A stretch of 64,000 nt of DNA from Streptococcus suis (GCF_024509555.1 NZ_JAMWEL010000007.1:1-64000); one strand, 5' to 3'. Numbered from the stretch's first letter, positions 7,614 through 15,798 are shown. Translations and numbers: made by a program. Notes: generated from the letters alone by a model not told the origin.

Positions 7614-8953
7614 AAAAACTCCTTTTTATTTTGTTTATTCTTTGAAAAATGAAAATAAAGAAATCCTAAACCGACCCAAATGCCCAAAATTCCAAATGAA
7701 TAAGGAGACAACTGGCTCGGTGAATTTGGGAAAACAAGCAATAGTACAAACACAATCCCCACTAGCATTCCCAACAAACTTTGATACTTCATAACTCGTT
7801 TTTCTGTCAGCCGACTACTCACATAACAAACATAAGCGTAGGTGACTGCCGCCATCAAACTGGACAAATCAACGATATAAGAAATAACACTTCTCCCCAA
7901 GAGTGGCATCAGAATACTTACAACCGTTACAAACCGTAAAGCATTTTCTGGTATCTCATATTGATTTTCCTTAGCAAAGTGAGCAGGAAGTAATCCATGC
8001 GTCGCTAGAGAAGCTAATACTCGGCTACTTCCAACTAAAAAGCCGTTGATTCCGCCAACTACTGCAGCAAAAAGAGCAAGGCATAGACCAACAAAACCAA
8101 CCCAGCCTGCATGTTCTAAAATGGCACTCCCCAAAGCCCAATCAAGTTGACTAGCCTGACTTGGAGAATAGGCTAAGGCTGTCATCACATTCAACATATT
8201 GTAAATGAGCATCCCAATTATAGTTGCTAGAATCGTCATTCTTGTTGCGAAACGGAAAGGGAAACCAAGATCAGTCAAGACCTGCGGTACAATATCAAAT
8301 CCAACAAAAAGAAAGGGAATAATGGCCAACACCTTCAAGATCGCAACGCTATCAATCTGAGACTGCTCTAAATAACTAGCCGCAAACTGAACACGATTTC
8401 CAGAAACGAGCATATAGATACAACTCACCACTACAATGGCTACCAGACTTATGATCAATATCTTTTGCAAACGCATGGAAAGAGAGACTCCCTGCAGATT
8501 GACCCAATAAAATACCAGAATTACTACTGTAGAAATCAGTACATCCGTGATATAGACTGAATAGGAAGCCGCAGTATAAAGATATCCAAAAGAAATGCCT
8601 CCGAAAAGTTGTTTCAGAACCAGTACCACCGCAGTAGCATTCAAGGGAATCAAGGTCAGATAGCAAAATGTCAAGGCCCAGCCTACTAGAAAACCATGAC
8701 CTCTTCCTAAATGTACGAATACATAGGAAAATTCTCCGCCACGTTCATGATGGTATTCAATCATGACATGGTAGCCCATCTGAATAAAATAAATCAGTAC
8801 AGCTCCAAGCAAAAATGCAACTGCCGTGTTAAGAACTCCTGCTTCGGGCAGAAATTTATTCCCTGGCAGATAGAAGGCACCCCAGCCAATAACCGCCCCA
8901 ATTACTAAGGAAATAACATCTAATTTTGATAAGGTCTGTCTGCCACTAGTCAA
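7610..8953 (-). CDS. APC-superfamily amino acid permease
   Basis: A protein of 447 residues with about 12 hydrophobic segments. The N-terminal segment SLVIGAVIGWGAFYLPGNKFLPEAG is the unwound substrate-binding helix 1 of APC transporters (G-x-G-type motif). The gene overlaps the oxidoreductase gene upstream by 8 bp and the sulfur transporter downstream by 4 bp. Being locked between sulfur genes suggests a sulfur amino acid such as cysteine or cystine as cargo, but the sequence does not show this. The C-terminus is basic and cytoplasmic (KNKQNKKEFL). Confidence 0.85.
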   Translation of the reverse strand: MTSGRQTLSKLDVISLVIGAVIGWGAFYLPGNKFLPEAGVLNTAVAFLLGAVLIYFIQMGYHVMIEYHHERGGEFSYVFVHLGRGHGFLVGWALTFCYLTLIPLNATAVVLVLKQLFGGISFGYLYTAASYSVYITDVLISTVVILVFYWVNLQGVSLSMRLQKILIISLVAIVVVSCIYMLVSGNRVQFAASYLEQSQIDSVAILKVLAIIPFLFVGFDIVPQVLTDLGFPFRFATRMTILATIIGMLIYNMLNVMTALAYSPSQASQLDWALGSAILEHAGWVGFVGLCLALFAAVVGGINGFLVGSSRVLASLATHGLLPAHFAKENQYEIPENALRFVTVVSILMPLLGRSVISYIVDLSSLMAAVTYAYVCYVSSRLTEKRVMKYQSLLGMLVGIVFVLLLVFPNSPSQLSPYSFGILGIWVGLGFLYFHFSKNKQNKKEFL

Positions 8954-10643
8954 AGTTATACCCCGTCACGATTGGTCTTCTATCAGTCGTTTTATCCTTG
9001 AAATATTCATAATAACTCAAGGCAAGAAAGGAACCTTGGATATTGATAATATTCTCAAAGCCATAACCTTTCAAGGCGCGGATAGCATAATAGCTATTCC
9101 AAGAGGTCCGACAATGGATGTAAACCGGTCTGTCTTTCGGAATCTCCCCTAAGCGTTGTCGAATTTCATCGAGCGGAATATTTACTGCACCGATAACATG
9201 AGATTTGTCAAAGGCTTCCTTCCCACGAACATCGAGAATAAACGCACCTTCATCTACCAACTGACGAACACTTGTCACAGGTACTTGCTGATAGTCCCCA
9301 TTGAGATAGTTGAGGCCGACAATTCCAGCAAAGTTCACCACATCTTTTGCAGTTGAAAAAGCAGGAGCATAGCATAATTCCAAGTCTTTCAAGTCTTCCA
9401 GATAGCCCCCGAAACTAATCACCGTCGCAATGACATTGATGTTCCTAACAGGATTGCCCTTGCTGATGGCCTGGGCACCTACTATTTTTCCAGTCGGATA
9501 CTGATAAAGTAATTTAAAGTGCATGGGTGCTGCATCTGGCATCAACCCAACACGGTCGTTTGGGATAACCAAGGCAACGCGATAATCGATACCAGTCTTT
9601 TGGCAGTCTTTTTCATTTAACCCAGTACTAGCCGCATTCAAACCAAAGACACGGATGCAAGAAGAACCAATCACACCTCGATTGCGATTTTGTTTGCCCG
9701 AAATCGCATCTGCCACGTTTCGAGCTTGTTTTTGGGCAGGTCCCGCAAGAGGTAGCCTTGTCTTTTTACCTGTAATCTGATGCACGACTTCAGTAGCATC
9801 ACCCACAGCATAGACATCTGGTAAGTTTGTTTGGTAGCGGTAGTCTACTTCAATCGCCCCTGTCTCCCCTAATTTTATGCCTGACTTGACTGCAAAATCA
9901 ACATCTGGGCTGACACCGATAGCTACGATAACTGCTTGAGCGGGCAATCGTTTGCCACTCAGTAACACAACTTCCTTCTCTGTAATCTCGACAACACTAT
10001 CCTCTAATATTAGTTGCACACCATTGTCATAGAGTTCCTTGTGCAGCATCTGAACCATATCATCATCAAACGGAGTCATGATTTGAGCACTAGCTTCAAC
10101 AAGGCTTACCTCTTTGCCGGAATGGCGCAAACATTCTGCTGCCTCGACACCAATAAATCCGCCACCAATCACAACGATTTGCTCTGCTTTTGAATACTTT
10201 AAATGCTGATCGATGTTGCGAACATCTGACACATTCTTCAATGCGAAAACATGAGGAGCATCAATCCCCTTTATGCTAGAGGGACGAATTGCCCTTGCCC
10301 CAGGTGACAAAATGAGGGCATCATACCAATCTTGAAACTCTTCGCCAGTCTCAAGATTTTTTACGGTAACCTTATGTTCATCTGCAAGAATCTCTATCAC
10401 TTCATGACGAACTTTGGCATCCAGATTATAGGTTTTCTTAAAACTCTCAGTATCATAAAAAACTAAATCCTCTACATTTTCGACTTCTCCGCTGAAATAG
10501 TTTGGCAAGCAACAGTTAGAAAAGGAAATGTCGTAACCCTTATCATAAATCTGTATCTGACTCTTTTCATCAATCCTACGAAGACGAGCTGCTACAGAGG
10601 CACCACCTGCAACACCACCTACAACTATATATTTCTTAGTCAT
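8946..10643 (-). CDS. CoA-disulfide reductase / NADH-dependent persulfide reductase with C-terminal rhodanese domain
   Basis: A flavoprotein disulfide reductase of 565 residues. Residues 5-22 (IVVGGVAGGASVAARL) bind FAD. SNCCLP at 42-47 holds the single active-site cysteine of the CoA-disulfide-reductase class (usually SFANCGLP), with a second Cys following it here. IVVIGGGFIGVEAAE binds NAD(P)H. Residues about 460-560 form a rhodanese domain with VYIHCRTSW, catalytic Cys about 511. This architecture is that of CoADR-RHD and Npsr enzymes, which reduce CoA disulfide, CoA persulfide or polysulfide. It is the first gene of the sulfur operon; AGGAGG precedes the ATG. Confidence 0.9.
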   Translation of the reverse strand: MTKKYIVVGGVAGGASVAARLRRIDEKSQIQIYDKGYDISFSNCCLPNYFSGEVENVEDLVFYDTESFKKTYNLDAKVRHEVIEILADEHKVTVKNLETGEEFQDWYDALILSPGARAIRPSSIKGIDAPHVFALKNVSDVRNIDQHLKYSKAEQIVVIGGGFIGVEAAECLRHSGKEVSLVEASAQIMTPFDDDMVQMLHKELYDNGVQLILEDSVVEITEKEVVLLSGKRLPAQAVIVAIGVSPDVDFAVKSGIKLGETGAIEVDYRYQTNLPDVYAVGDATEVVHQITGKKTRLPLAGPAQKQARNVADAISGKQNRNRGVIGSSCIRVFGLNAASTGLNEKDCQKTGIDYRVALVIPNDRVGLMPDAAPMHFKLLYQYPTGKIVGAQAISKGNPVRNINVIATVISFGGYLEDLKDLELCYAPAFSTAKDVVNFAGIVGLNYLNGDYQQVPVTSVRQLVDEGAFILDVRGKEAFDKSHVIGAVNIPLDEIRQRLGEIPKDRPVYIHCRTSWNSYYAIRALKGYGFENIINIQGSFLALSYYEYFKDKTTDRRPIVTGYNFD

Positions 10644-10676
10644 CTTGACCTCCTTTGTGATTTTTTTCTCAAATAC

Positions 10677-10713
10677 ATTCTAACATTCAATTGATTGTTT
10701 GTCAACGGTTTCA
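10677..10713 (-). promoter_or_regulatory. Promoter of the sulfur operon with overlapping cre-like box
   Basis: TTGACA (10700-10705), 17-bp spacer, TAGAAT (10677-10682). TTGTCAACGGTTTCA at 10699-10713 matches the cre consensus WTGNAANCGNWNNCW at 14 of 15 positions and covers the -35 box. The spacer holds an imperfect palindrome around CAATTG. Confidence 0.75.
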
Positions 10714-10716
10714 AAA

Positions 10717-10745
10717 TAAAAGAATGGACTTCTTTCCATTCTTCT
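10717..10745 (-). terminator. Terminator after the GNAT pseudogene
   Basis: AGAATGGA (10721-10728) pairs with TCCATTCT (10735-10742), with U-rich sequence following on the minus strand. Confidence 0.7.
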
Positions 10746-10758
10746 AAAATTTACTCAC

Positions 10759-11466
10759 CTACTGCCCTAGTTGTCCAGGCAAGACCAACTTTTCCTTATA
10801 AGGAAAGGTTTTATCAAATTCTTCCAAGATCAATTCATCCACCGTCTAGCCCGGCAGATCTGTAAACCACCAGTCCCGGCCATCCAAGGCTTCTGGTTGG
10901 AACAACTTGACCAAGAAATAATCGGCCTCTGGGTCTGCCTGATAGCGAATGCCGACCTCCTTACCCTTGACAAAACCAAATCGACTGTAGTAGTCAGGAA
11001 AGCCTGTAATGGCCACCAAGACCGCTCCGCTATTTTCCGCCTAAGCCAACGAATGCTCTAAAAGTGCCTGACCATAACCACAGCCTTGCTGGTCTGGCGA
11101 GATGCTAAAGGGACCAAAGGTCAAGCTAGGCAGGCGAGTGTTGTCCGCTGTAATCTCCGAAGCGACATAGAGGATGTGCCCCACCAGTTGCCCGTCGGCT
11201 TCCGCGATAAGATTGAGGTCAGCCACCACATGATCCTGCCCACGCAACTGGTGGACAATCAAGTGTTCCGTCGCACTCAGATAATAGGCCTTCAGTTTAC
11301 TTTTAGTACAAGGCAACGAGTTGCAGACATTACTGGAGTACGGCAAAACGAGTTAACGATGTAATAAAAGATAAACTGACGGATGAAAGACATTCCAAAA
11401 GGCGTCACGTGCTTTCTCTTCAACCGCACGCTGATCTTTTTCTTCTTTTCTGATGATGAGTAACAT
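10759..11466 (-). pseudogene. GNAT N-acetyltransferase, broken
   Basis: A GNAT acetyltransferase can be read from the ATG at 11466 (front half IRKEEKDQRAVEEKARDAFWN) to a TAG at 10759. It is broken three times. An 88-bp MITE-like element (11292-11379) interrupts it after the FWNVFHP segment. Two in-frame amber stops follow, one after the acetyl-CoA loop (QGCGYGQALLEHSLA, 11041) and one near the end (after FTDLPG). Outside these lesions the codons still read well (AITGFPDYYSRFGF, LVKLFQPEALDG), so the decay is recent. The intact start has GAGGAG before it, and that site overlaps the stop of the upstream DUF7916 gene, so it was the second gene of that operon. Confidence 0.88.
11292..11379. repeat. 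88-bp MITE-like element inside the GNAT pseudogene
   Basis: The ends are inverted repeats of about 18 bp: TCAGTTTACTTTTAGTAC at the left, and at the right the complement of TCAGTTTATCTTTTATTAC (one indel, one mismatch). Inside are two direct copies of an AGTAC..GGCAA..ACGAGTT motif. No coding capacity, so it would need a transposase in trans. Confidence 0.65.
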
Positions 11467-11467
11467 T

Positions 11468-12361
11468 CTATCTCCTCACTGACTGCCCCATTCTAAAATA
11501 GGTGTGCCGTTTGCCTCTGACCGCCAAGGACAGGGCCAAGATATTTTCAGGGTCGGGCATACGACCGTAGCCCCCGTCTCCGATATGGTGGATGTCCGAG
11601 CCCACCCGCTTGTTGCTGAGTCCAAACTCTCGCACCGTCTGGCTGTCCGCACTCTCCTGACTGGTTCCAATGGTCGAAATAACCAGACCACCACGCGCCT
11701 TGACCTGACTGACAATCGGTGCCACGATTTCCTCCCGCACACCCGGTACTGTTCCGACCGCAGGAATGAGGACACCGTCTGCCCCCAGCTCCACAAAGTC
11801 CAGCAAGGCTTGACTATCCACGACCGACTCTCCCAGACCTGCACCGTGCATTTTTCCTGCAAAGATGAGACCTTCAAAGTGTTCTTTGGCAAGGCCAATA
11901 GCAGAGCGGATTGTAGCCATAGACACACCCGTAGCAGGATTACCTGTCAGCATGATGAAGTCTACGCCAAGAACTTGGGCCTGTCGTAGACTTTCTGGAC
12001 TGACCTGACGACCTGTTTTTAAAAAGACCTGCTGGTCTTGGACCTCTTGGCTGCTATCCACAGGCTCCAAGTTAATCCCAACCAATCGACCCGTCAACCG
12101 CTTGATTTCAGCGATAGGATTGTCGCAGTCGTAAAAATCAACAATCTCCGGATGAAAAACATCTAATTCATTGAGCACTAAGAGGTCGCAACCAAAAGCA
12201 GCCATCATCTCCGCATTGGTCACCCCCGCAATCAAGGGAGCCGCTGTGACCACCGTTTCTCCCATGAGAATCCGACCTTCACTGGACAAAATGGACTGCT
12301 TGAGCTCCTCCTTGGTCGCTCCCAGCAAGTCACTAGCATAACAAGACAACAAGCGTTTCAT
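11468..12361 (-). CDS. DUF7916-type TIM-barrel-like protein
   Basis: A soluble protein of 297 residues. The succession VVTAAPLIAGVTNAEMMAAFG, DLLVLNELD, GVDFIMLTGNPATGVS, LIFAGKMHGAG, ADGVLIPAVGTVPG, GGLVISTIGTSQESAD looks like the strands and glycine-rich phosphate loops of a beta/alpha barrel. Similar proteins are labelled DUF7916 or, loosely, PEP phosphonomutase-like; no activity is known to me. I chose the ATG at 12361 because GGAGG lies five bases upstream; a TTG twelve bases earlier sits on that site. It is transcribed with the broken GNAT gene and has a perfect cre box just upstream, so carbon catabolite control is likely. Confidence 0.8.
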   Translation of the reverse strand: MKRLLSCYASDLLGATKEELKQSILSSEGRILMGETVVTAAPLIAGVTNAEMMAAFGCDLLVLNELDVFHPEIVDFYDCDNPIAEIKRLTGRLVGINLEPVDSSQEVQDQQVFLKTGRQVSPESLRQAQVLGVDFIMLTGNPATGVSMATIRSAIGLAKEHFEGLIFAGKMHGAGLGESVVDSQALLDFVELGADGVLIPAVGTVPGVREEIVAPIVSQVKARGGLVISTIGTSQESADSQTVREFGLSNKRVGSDIHHIGDGGYGRMPDPENILALSLAVRGKRHTYFRMGQSVRR

Positions 12362-12386
12362 AATAACCTCCAAATTGATATCGTTT

Positions 12387-12401
12387 TTGTAACCGCTTTC
12401 T
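12387..12401 (-). promoter_or_regulatory. cre box (CcpA site) upstream of the DUF7916-type gene
   Basis: TTGTAACCGCTTTCT matches WTGNAANCGNWNNCW at all 15 positions. It lies about 26 bp before the start codon, in the short gap after degV. Confidence 0.7.
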
Positions 12402-12411
12402 GTTTCAGTAA

Positions 12412-12437
12412 AAAGAAAAGAGATTATCTCTCTTCTT
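12412..12437 (-). terminator. Hairpin at the end of degV
   Basis: AAGA.AAAGAGAT and ATCTCT.CTTCTT pair around one base and overlap the degV stop; a U-rich run follows. It separates degV from the next unit. Confidence 0.5.
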
Positions 12438-13284
12438 TATTGATAGATAGGATAGCTAGCACCCCTGTACCTGTATGGGTGGCAATGATCGGCCCCAACT
12501 CAGTCAAGAGAACATCGGTCACACGGCTATCTTCCAACAAAGTCGCTTTAATAGCTTCAGCAGCTTCCAAATCACCTGTATAGGCCACCATGACCGTAGA
12601 ATGATCCAAACTATCCAAGGTCAGGTTCAACATCTCCTTGATTCCTTTTTTGCGACCACGGATTTTAGCAATCGCTTCTAACTTTCCTTCCGCATTGAGC
12701 GCAAGGAGAGGCTTGATATTGACTAGACCGCCAATGAGGGCAGCTGCCTTGGACAAGCGACCCCCACGCACCAGGTGGTTAAGGTCATCGACCAAGAGGT
12801 AGGTCCGCAAGCGAGGCACCAGTTCCTCAATAAGTGCCTCGGTTTCTGCCAAAGTCTTACCCGCAGCACGCGCTTGAGCCGCCTGCATGACCAAGTAGCC
12901 TTCACCGATAGAAGCCGCCTTAGTATCTACAATTTCAATAACAGCATTAGGATAAGCATCCAAGACCATATCGCGTGCAATGGTTCCACTCTGATAGGTT
13001 CCTGAAAGAGCAGATGAAAAGGCTAGGTAAAGCACTTCTTTGCCTTCCTTGGCTGCCGCTTCAAAAACTTCTTCAAACTGACCAACATTGACCTGACTGG
13101 TTGTCGGAAGACCTCCAGTCGCCATCTTCTCCAACAGTTCCGCTGAGGTCAAGCGGTTTTCACCGACTGTTTCATAGGTTACGCCGTCTAGGTTAATGGT
13201 CAGACCAAGCACGGTCACATCATTTTCTTGGACCCAGCTGATTGGCAAGTCCGATGTCGAATCGGTTACGATTGTAAATGTCAC
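12424..13284 (-). CDS. DegV family fatty-acid-binding protein
   Basis: A protein of 286 residues, full length for DegV. It starts FTIVTDSTSDLP, the family's signature, followed by GLTINLDGVTY and TSQVNVGQFEEVFEAAAKEGKEVLYLAFSSALSGTYQS, which together bind the fatty-acid carboxylate. RGGRLSKAAALIGGLVNIKPLL is the second conserved block. DegV (FakB-like) proteins bring a bound fatty acid to the kinase FakA for phosphorylation. It overlaps the NYN nuclease gene by 4 bp, and the cluster rlmB-NYN-degV is conserved in streptococci. No fakA is near, as usual. Confidence 0.92.
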   Translation of the reverse strand: MTFTIVTDSTSDLPISWVQENDVTVLGLTINLDGVTYETVGENRLTSAELLEKMATGGLPTTSQVNVGQFEEVFEAAAKEGKEVLYLAFSSALSGTYQSGTIARDMVLDAYPNAVIEIVDTKAASIGEGYLVMQAAQARAAGKTLAETEALIEELVPRLRTYLLVDDLNHLVRGGRLSKAAALIGGLVNIKPLLALNAEGKLEAIAKIRGRKKGIKEMLNLTLDSLDHSTVMVAYTGDLEAAEAIKATLLEDSRVTDVLLTELGPIIATHTGTGVLAILSINKEER

Positions 13285-13802
13285 TCCTTCATTTCCTCCA
13301 TCATTTCTTTTAAGGCTTGAAAATTCCCATCTGACCAGGGATTGAGCCGTGGAGTATCGAGTTCCACCTGGTCCACAAACTTGTCCAAGTCCTTTTTGAT
13401 GACCTTGGTTCTCTCCTCCAACTCACGTGCCGAAACCCGTAAAGCGCCTTGGGAGAAAACCACCCACTGTTCATTGAGGTCGCTGGTTGCGACGGAAACC
13501 TGCTTGCGACGGTCACTATTGAGCTGGGCACTAAGCCGTTCGATGTAGCTATCTGCCGTCTCTTCCTCATCTGTAAAAATGACCGATACCTTGAATTCGT
13601 CATACTGCTGGCGAAGACCTGGTACATGGTGAGCATCAAAGACACAAATGACCTCAATCTGTTCAAAGGCTGCGTAGTGAGACAAGGTGCGAAGTAAGGT
13701 CGTTCTGGCCGCATCTAAGTCTCCCTTTTTAAAATCCTGCTTAGTCGATTGCCAAAAGGCAATCATATTGTAGCCATCTACAATGAGAACTTTTTCTTTC
13801 AT
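13281..13802 (-). CDS. NYN-domain ribonuclease, YacP/Rae1 family
   Basis: A protein of 173 residues. VLIVDGYNMIAFWQ is the first acidic motif of the NYN (PIN-like) fold, followed by ICVFDAHHVPG and VIFTDEEETADSYIERL, and VSVATSDLNEQWVVFSQGALRVSARELE; these supply the acidic cluster that binds metal. The B. subtilis homologue Rae1 cuts mRNA on the ribosome. The stop of rlmB and the start here are adjacent, so the three genes form one transcript. Confidence 0.9.
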   Translation of the reverse strand: MKEKVLIVDGYNMIAFWQSTKQDFKKGDLDAARTTLLRTLSHYAAFEQIEVICVFDAHHVPGLRQQYDEFKVSVIFTDEEETADSYIERLSAQLNSDRRKQVSVATSDLNEQWVVFSQGALRVSARELEERTKVIKKDLDKFVDQVELDTPRLNPWSDGNFQALKEMMEEMKE

Positions 13803-14531
13803 TTAGATTTTCTTCCGAAATACTTCGTACATGAGCACAGCGGCTGCCACACTGGCGTTGAGAGATTGGACATGGCCCTTCATAGGAATGGTAATCATCT
13901 CATCCACCTGCTTTTTGATATTGCTGGAGATGCCCTTGCCTTCGTTGCCAATAATAAGGGCTAGTTTGCCAGTCGTATTCCACTTGTGGCTTGGGGTTCC
14001 GTTCATATCCGTGCCAAATACCCAGAAACCAGCCTCCTTGAGTTTGTCTAGGGTTTGACTGAGATTGGTCACTCGGGCAATTGGGACATGGGCCACCGCC
14101 CCTGTTGAGGTCTTTGCCACAACAGGCGTCACGCCAACTGCTCGGTGCTTTGGAATGATGATGCCAGCTACCTGAGTGGCATCTGCGGTCCGCAAAATCG
14201 AGCCGAAGTTGTGGGGATCTGTCAGTCCGTCCAAGATGAGAATGAGGGGATTATCTTCCTGCTCTGCCTTTTCCAAAATCACCGAAAGGTCCGCATAGGC
14301 AAACTCAGAAACCCGCAGGACAAAGCCTTGGTGGACCGCACCTTCTGTCATGTCCGACAGGGTCTTCTTGGGCGTCCAAGAAATTGACACCTTTTTCTCT
14401 GCCGCTAGAGCCTTGATTTTTTCTACATTTTTTCCGCGTAAATCATCCTGAATGTAGAGTTTGTTGCCGGTGTTGGCATCCAAACTCTCCACTACAGCAT
14501 GTACGCCATATACAATATCATTATGTTCCAT
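13803..14531 (-). CDS. rlmB: 23S rRNA (guanosine-2'-O-)-methyltransferase RlmB, TrmH/SpoU family
   Basis: A protein of 242 residues: N-terminal substrate-binding domain (NDIVYGVHAVVESL) and a SPOUT methyltransferase domain with LILDGLTDPHNFGSILRTADA (motif 1), VAHVPIARVTNL, ALIIGNEGKGIS (motif 2) and PMKGHVQSLNASVAAAVLMYE (motif 3). These form the trefoil knot that holds S-adenosylmethionine. An extended -10 box sits so close to the ATG that the transcript from it would be leaderless. The usual upstream neighbour mrnC lies 6 kb away here, behind accessory genes. Some members modify tRNA instead, so the exact target is inferred. Confidence 0.93.
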   Translation of the reverse strand: MEHNDIVYGVHAVVESLDANTGNKLYIQDDLRGKNVEKIKALAAEKKVSISWTPKKTLSDMTEGAVHQGFVLRVSEFAYADLSVILEKAEQEDNPLILILDGLTDPHNFGSILRTADATQVAGIIIPKHRAVGVTPVVAKTSTGAVAHVPIARVTNLSQTLDKLKEAGFWVFGTDMNGTPSHKWNTTGKLALIIGNEGKGISSNIKKQVDEMITIPMKGHVQSLNASVAAAVLMYEVFRKKI

Positions 14532-14537
14532 GGTTTT

Positions 14538-14545
14538 ATTATAGC
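14538..14545 (-). promoter_or_regulatory. Extended -10 promoter of rlmB
   Basis: TGCTATAAT (-10 hexamer at 14538-14543), only 6 bp from the ATG at 14531. There is no good -35 box. The predicted start site is the A of the ATG. Confidence 0.6.
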
Positions 14546-14559
14546 ATATTTTTGAAAAG

Positions 14560-14585
14560 GAAAAAGCCGAGAATTTCTCAGCTTT
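14560..14585 (-). terminator. Terminator of the PASTA/SH3 gene
   Basis: AAAGC.GAGAA (14563-14573) pairs with TTCTC.GCTTT (14575-14585), followed by U-rich sequence on the minus strand. Confidence 0.65.
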
Positions 14586-14586
14586 C

Positions 14587-15798
14587 TTAGTTCACACTGT
14601 TTTCCAGATAATAATGTTGGGCAACATACCAGTTGACACCCCCTTGTTCCGGATCTGTATCATACTCACTAGCTTCCAACTCCCCACGACTATTGATCCG
14701 ATAACTCCAATCTCGTGGTTCAAAATTAGGGTCTGATGGTACAGTTACATCTGCATAAACTAAACCATCCTCAGCCATACGAACACTTATGACAACCTGG
14801 TCTTTTCGATACTTTTCAATCATGACGCTACGGCTAAATAAATCATCCATGACCCAAGCCTTTACCTGATCTGTCGTTAAGTTTTTGGTATCAACCTGCG
14901 GTACAGGATTATGCAAATCTGTCAACGAAATCCAACCCTGTCCTGACTTTAATCTGCCCCAACTATGTCCTTCCTTTTGAGTCGTCTCAACTATCGTGTA
15001 CATTCCAGGTTCTATATTGGTCACAACTTCTCCAGATAAACTAGGTTCCTGACGAATAACCAGTCCTTGTTTTTTAATATCCACAGTAAACAATTGAACG
15101 GCGCTACCTACCTGAGACTGACTGGAAGACTGCAAACTTCCAGCGGTCTTGCTAGTTGATACTTCGCTAGTCGAGCTCTCTTCAACCACAATCGTTTCAT
15201 CTGTATCTTCTGCAACAACTAGATTGACTGAACTTCCTCTCTTTACCTTATTTCCTCCACTTGGAGAAGACATTGAAACATTCCCAGGCTGAACCGACTG
15301 TCCACCAACTTCTGTTATTGTCCCGACCTTTAACCCCTCTTCATACAGTATAGCCTTAGCTTCAGATAGCTCAATACCATATAATTCAGGAACTGTAACT
15401 TGAGAAATATCTTGGTAGACAAAATATAAACCAGCCATTCCTAACACAGCCACAACACTTGAAATGATTAGCCATACCTTTCGTCTTTTTGCGTCTGCCA
15501 AACGTTTCTCAGCTTGCTCTCTTTGATAATTCTCATAATCTTCCTCAGCTTCGCTAAGCATTTGCTGGATGACAAATCGTTGACTCTCATCCGTAACCTG
15601 TGCTAAGTGCAATCGTAATTGAAAAATTCTATCCTTAAACTCTTTTTCAATTTGACGCTCATGCTCTTTTTGCAAAATGTTATTTTGTTTTTGAAGTGCT
15701 ATTGCTTGAGAGTTCATAGCAGAGGTTTGAGCATCTATTTTTTGCTTCAATTCATCATGTCTCTGCCGCTCTTCAAAATCTCGCATCCATTGATCCAT
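14587..15798 (-). CDS. Membrane protein with coiled coil, PASTA domain and SH3b-like domain
   Basis: A protein of 403 residues. Residues 1-105 are a charged coiled coil (QKQNNILQKEHERQIEKEF). Residues about 107-127 (VWLIISSVVAVLGMAGLYFVY) form one membrane span, putting the N-terminus in the cytoplasm. A PASTA domain follows (VTVPELYGIELSEAKAILYEEGL ... VSMSSPSGGNKVKRGSSVNLVV), then a Ser/Thr-rich linker, an SH3b-like domain (GLVIRQEPSLSGEVVTNIEPG ... WGRLKSGQGWISL) and a C-terminal domain of about 110 residues. PASTA domains in kinases and PBPs bind muropeptides, so it may sense or bind the wall; there is no kinase domain. I chose the ATG at 15798 because GAGGAG abuts the earlier ATG. Confidence 0.82.
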   Translation of the reverse strand: MDQWMRDFEERQRHDELKQKIDAQTSAMNSQAIALQKQNNILQKEHERQIEKEFKDRIFQLRLHLAQVTDESQRFVIQQMLSEAEEDYENYQREQAEKRLADAKRRKVWLIISSVVAVLGMAGLYFVYQDISQVTVPELYGIELSEAKAILYEEGLKVGTITEVGGQSVQPGNVSMSSPSGGNKVKRGSSVNLVVAEDTDETIVVEESSTSEVSTSKTAGSLQSSSQSQVGSAVQLFTVDIKKQGLVIRQEPSLSGEVVTNIEPGMYTIVETTQKEGHSWGRLKSGQGWISLTDLHNPVPQVDTKNLTTDQVKAWVMDDLFSRSVMIEKYRKDQVVISVRMAEDGLVYADVTVPSDPNFEPRDWSYRINSRGELEASEYDTDPEQGGVNWYVAQHYYLENSVN

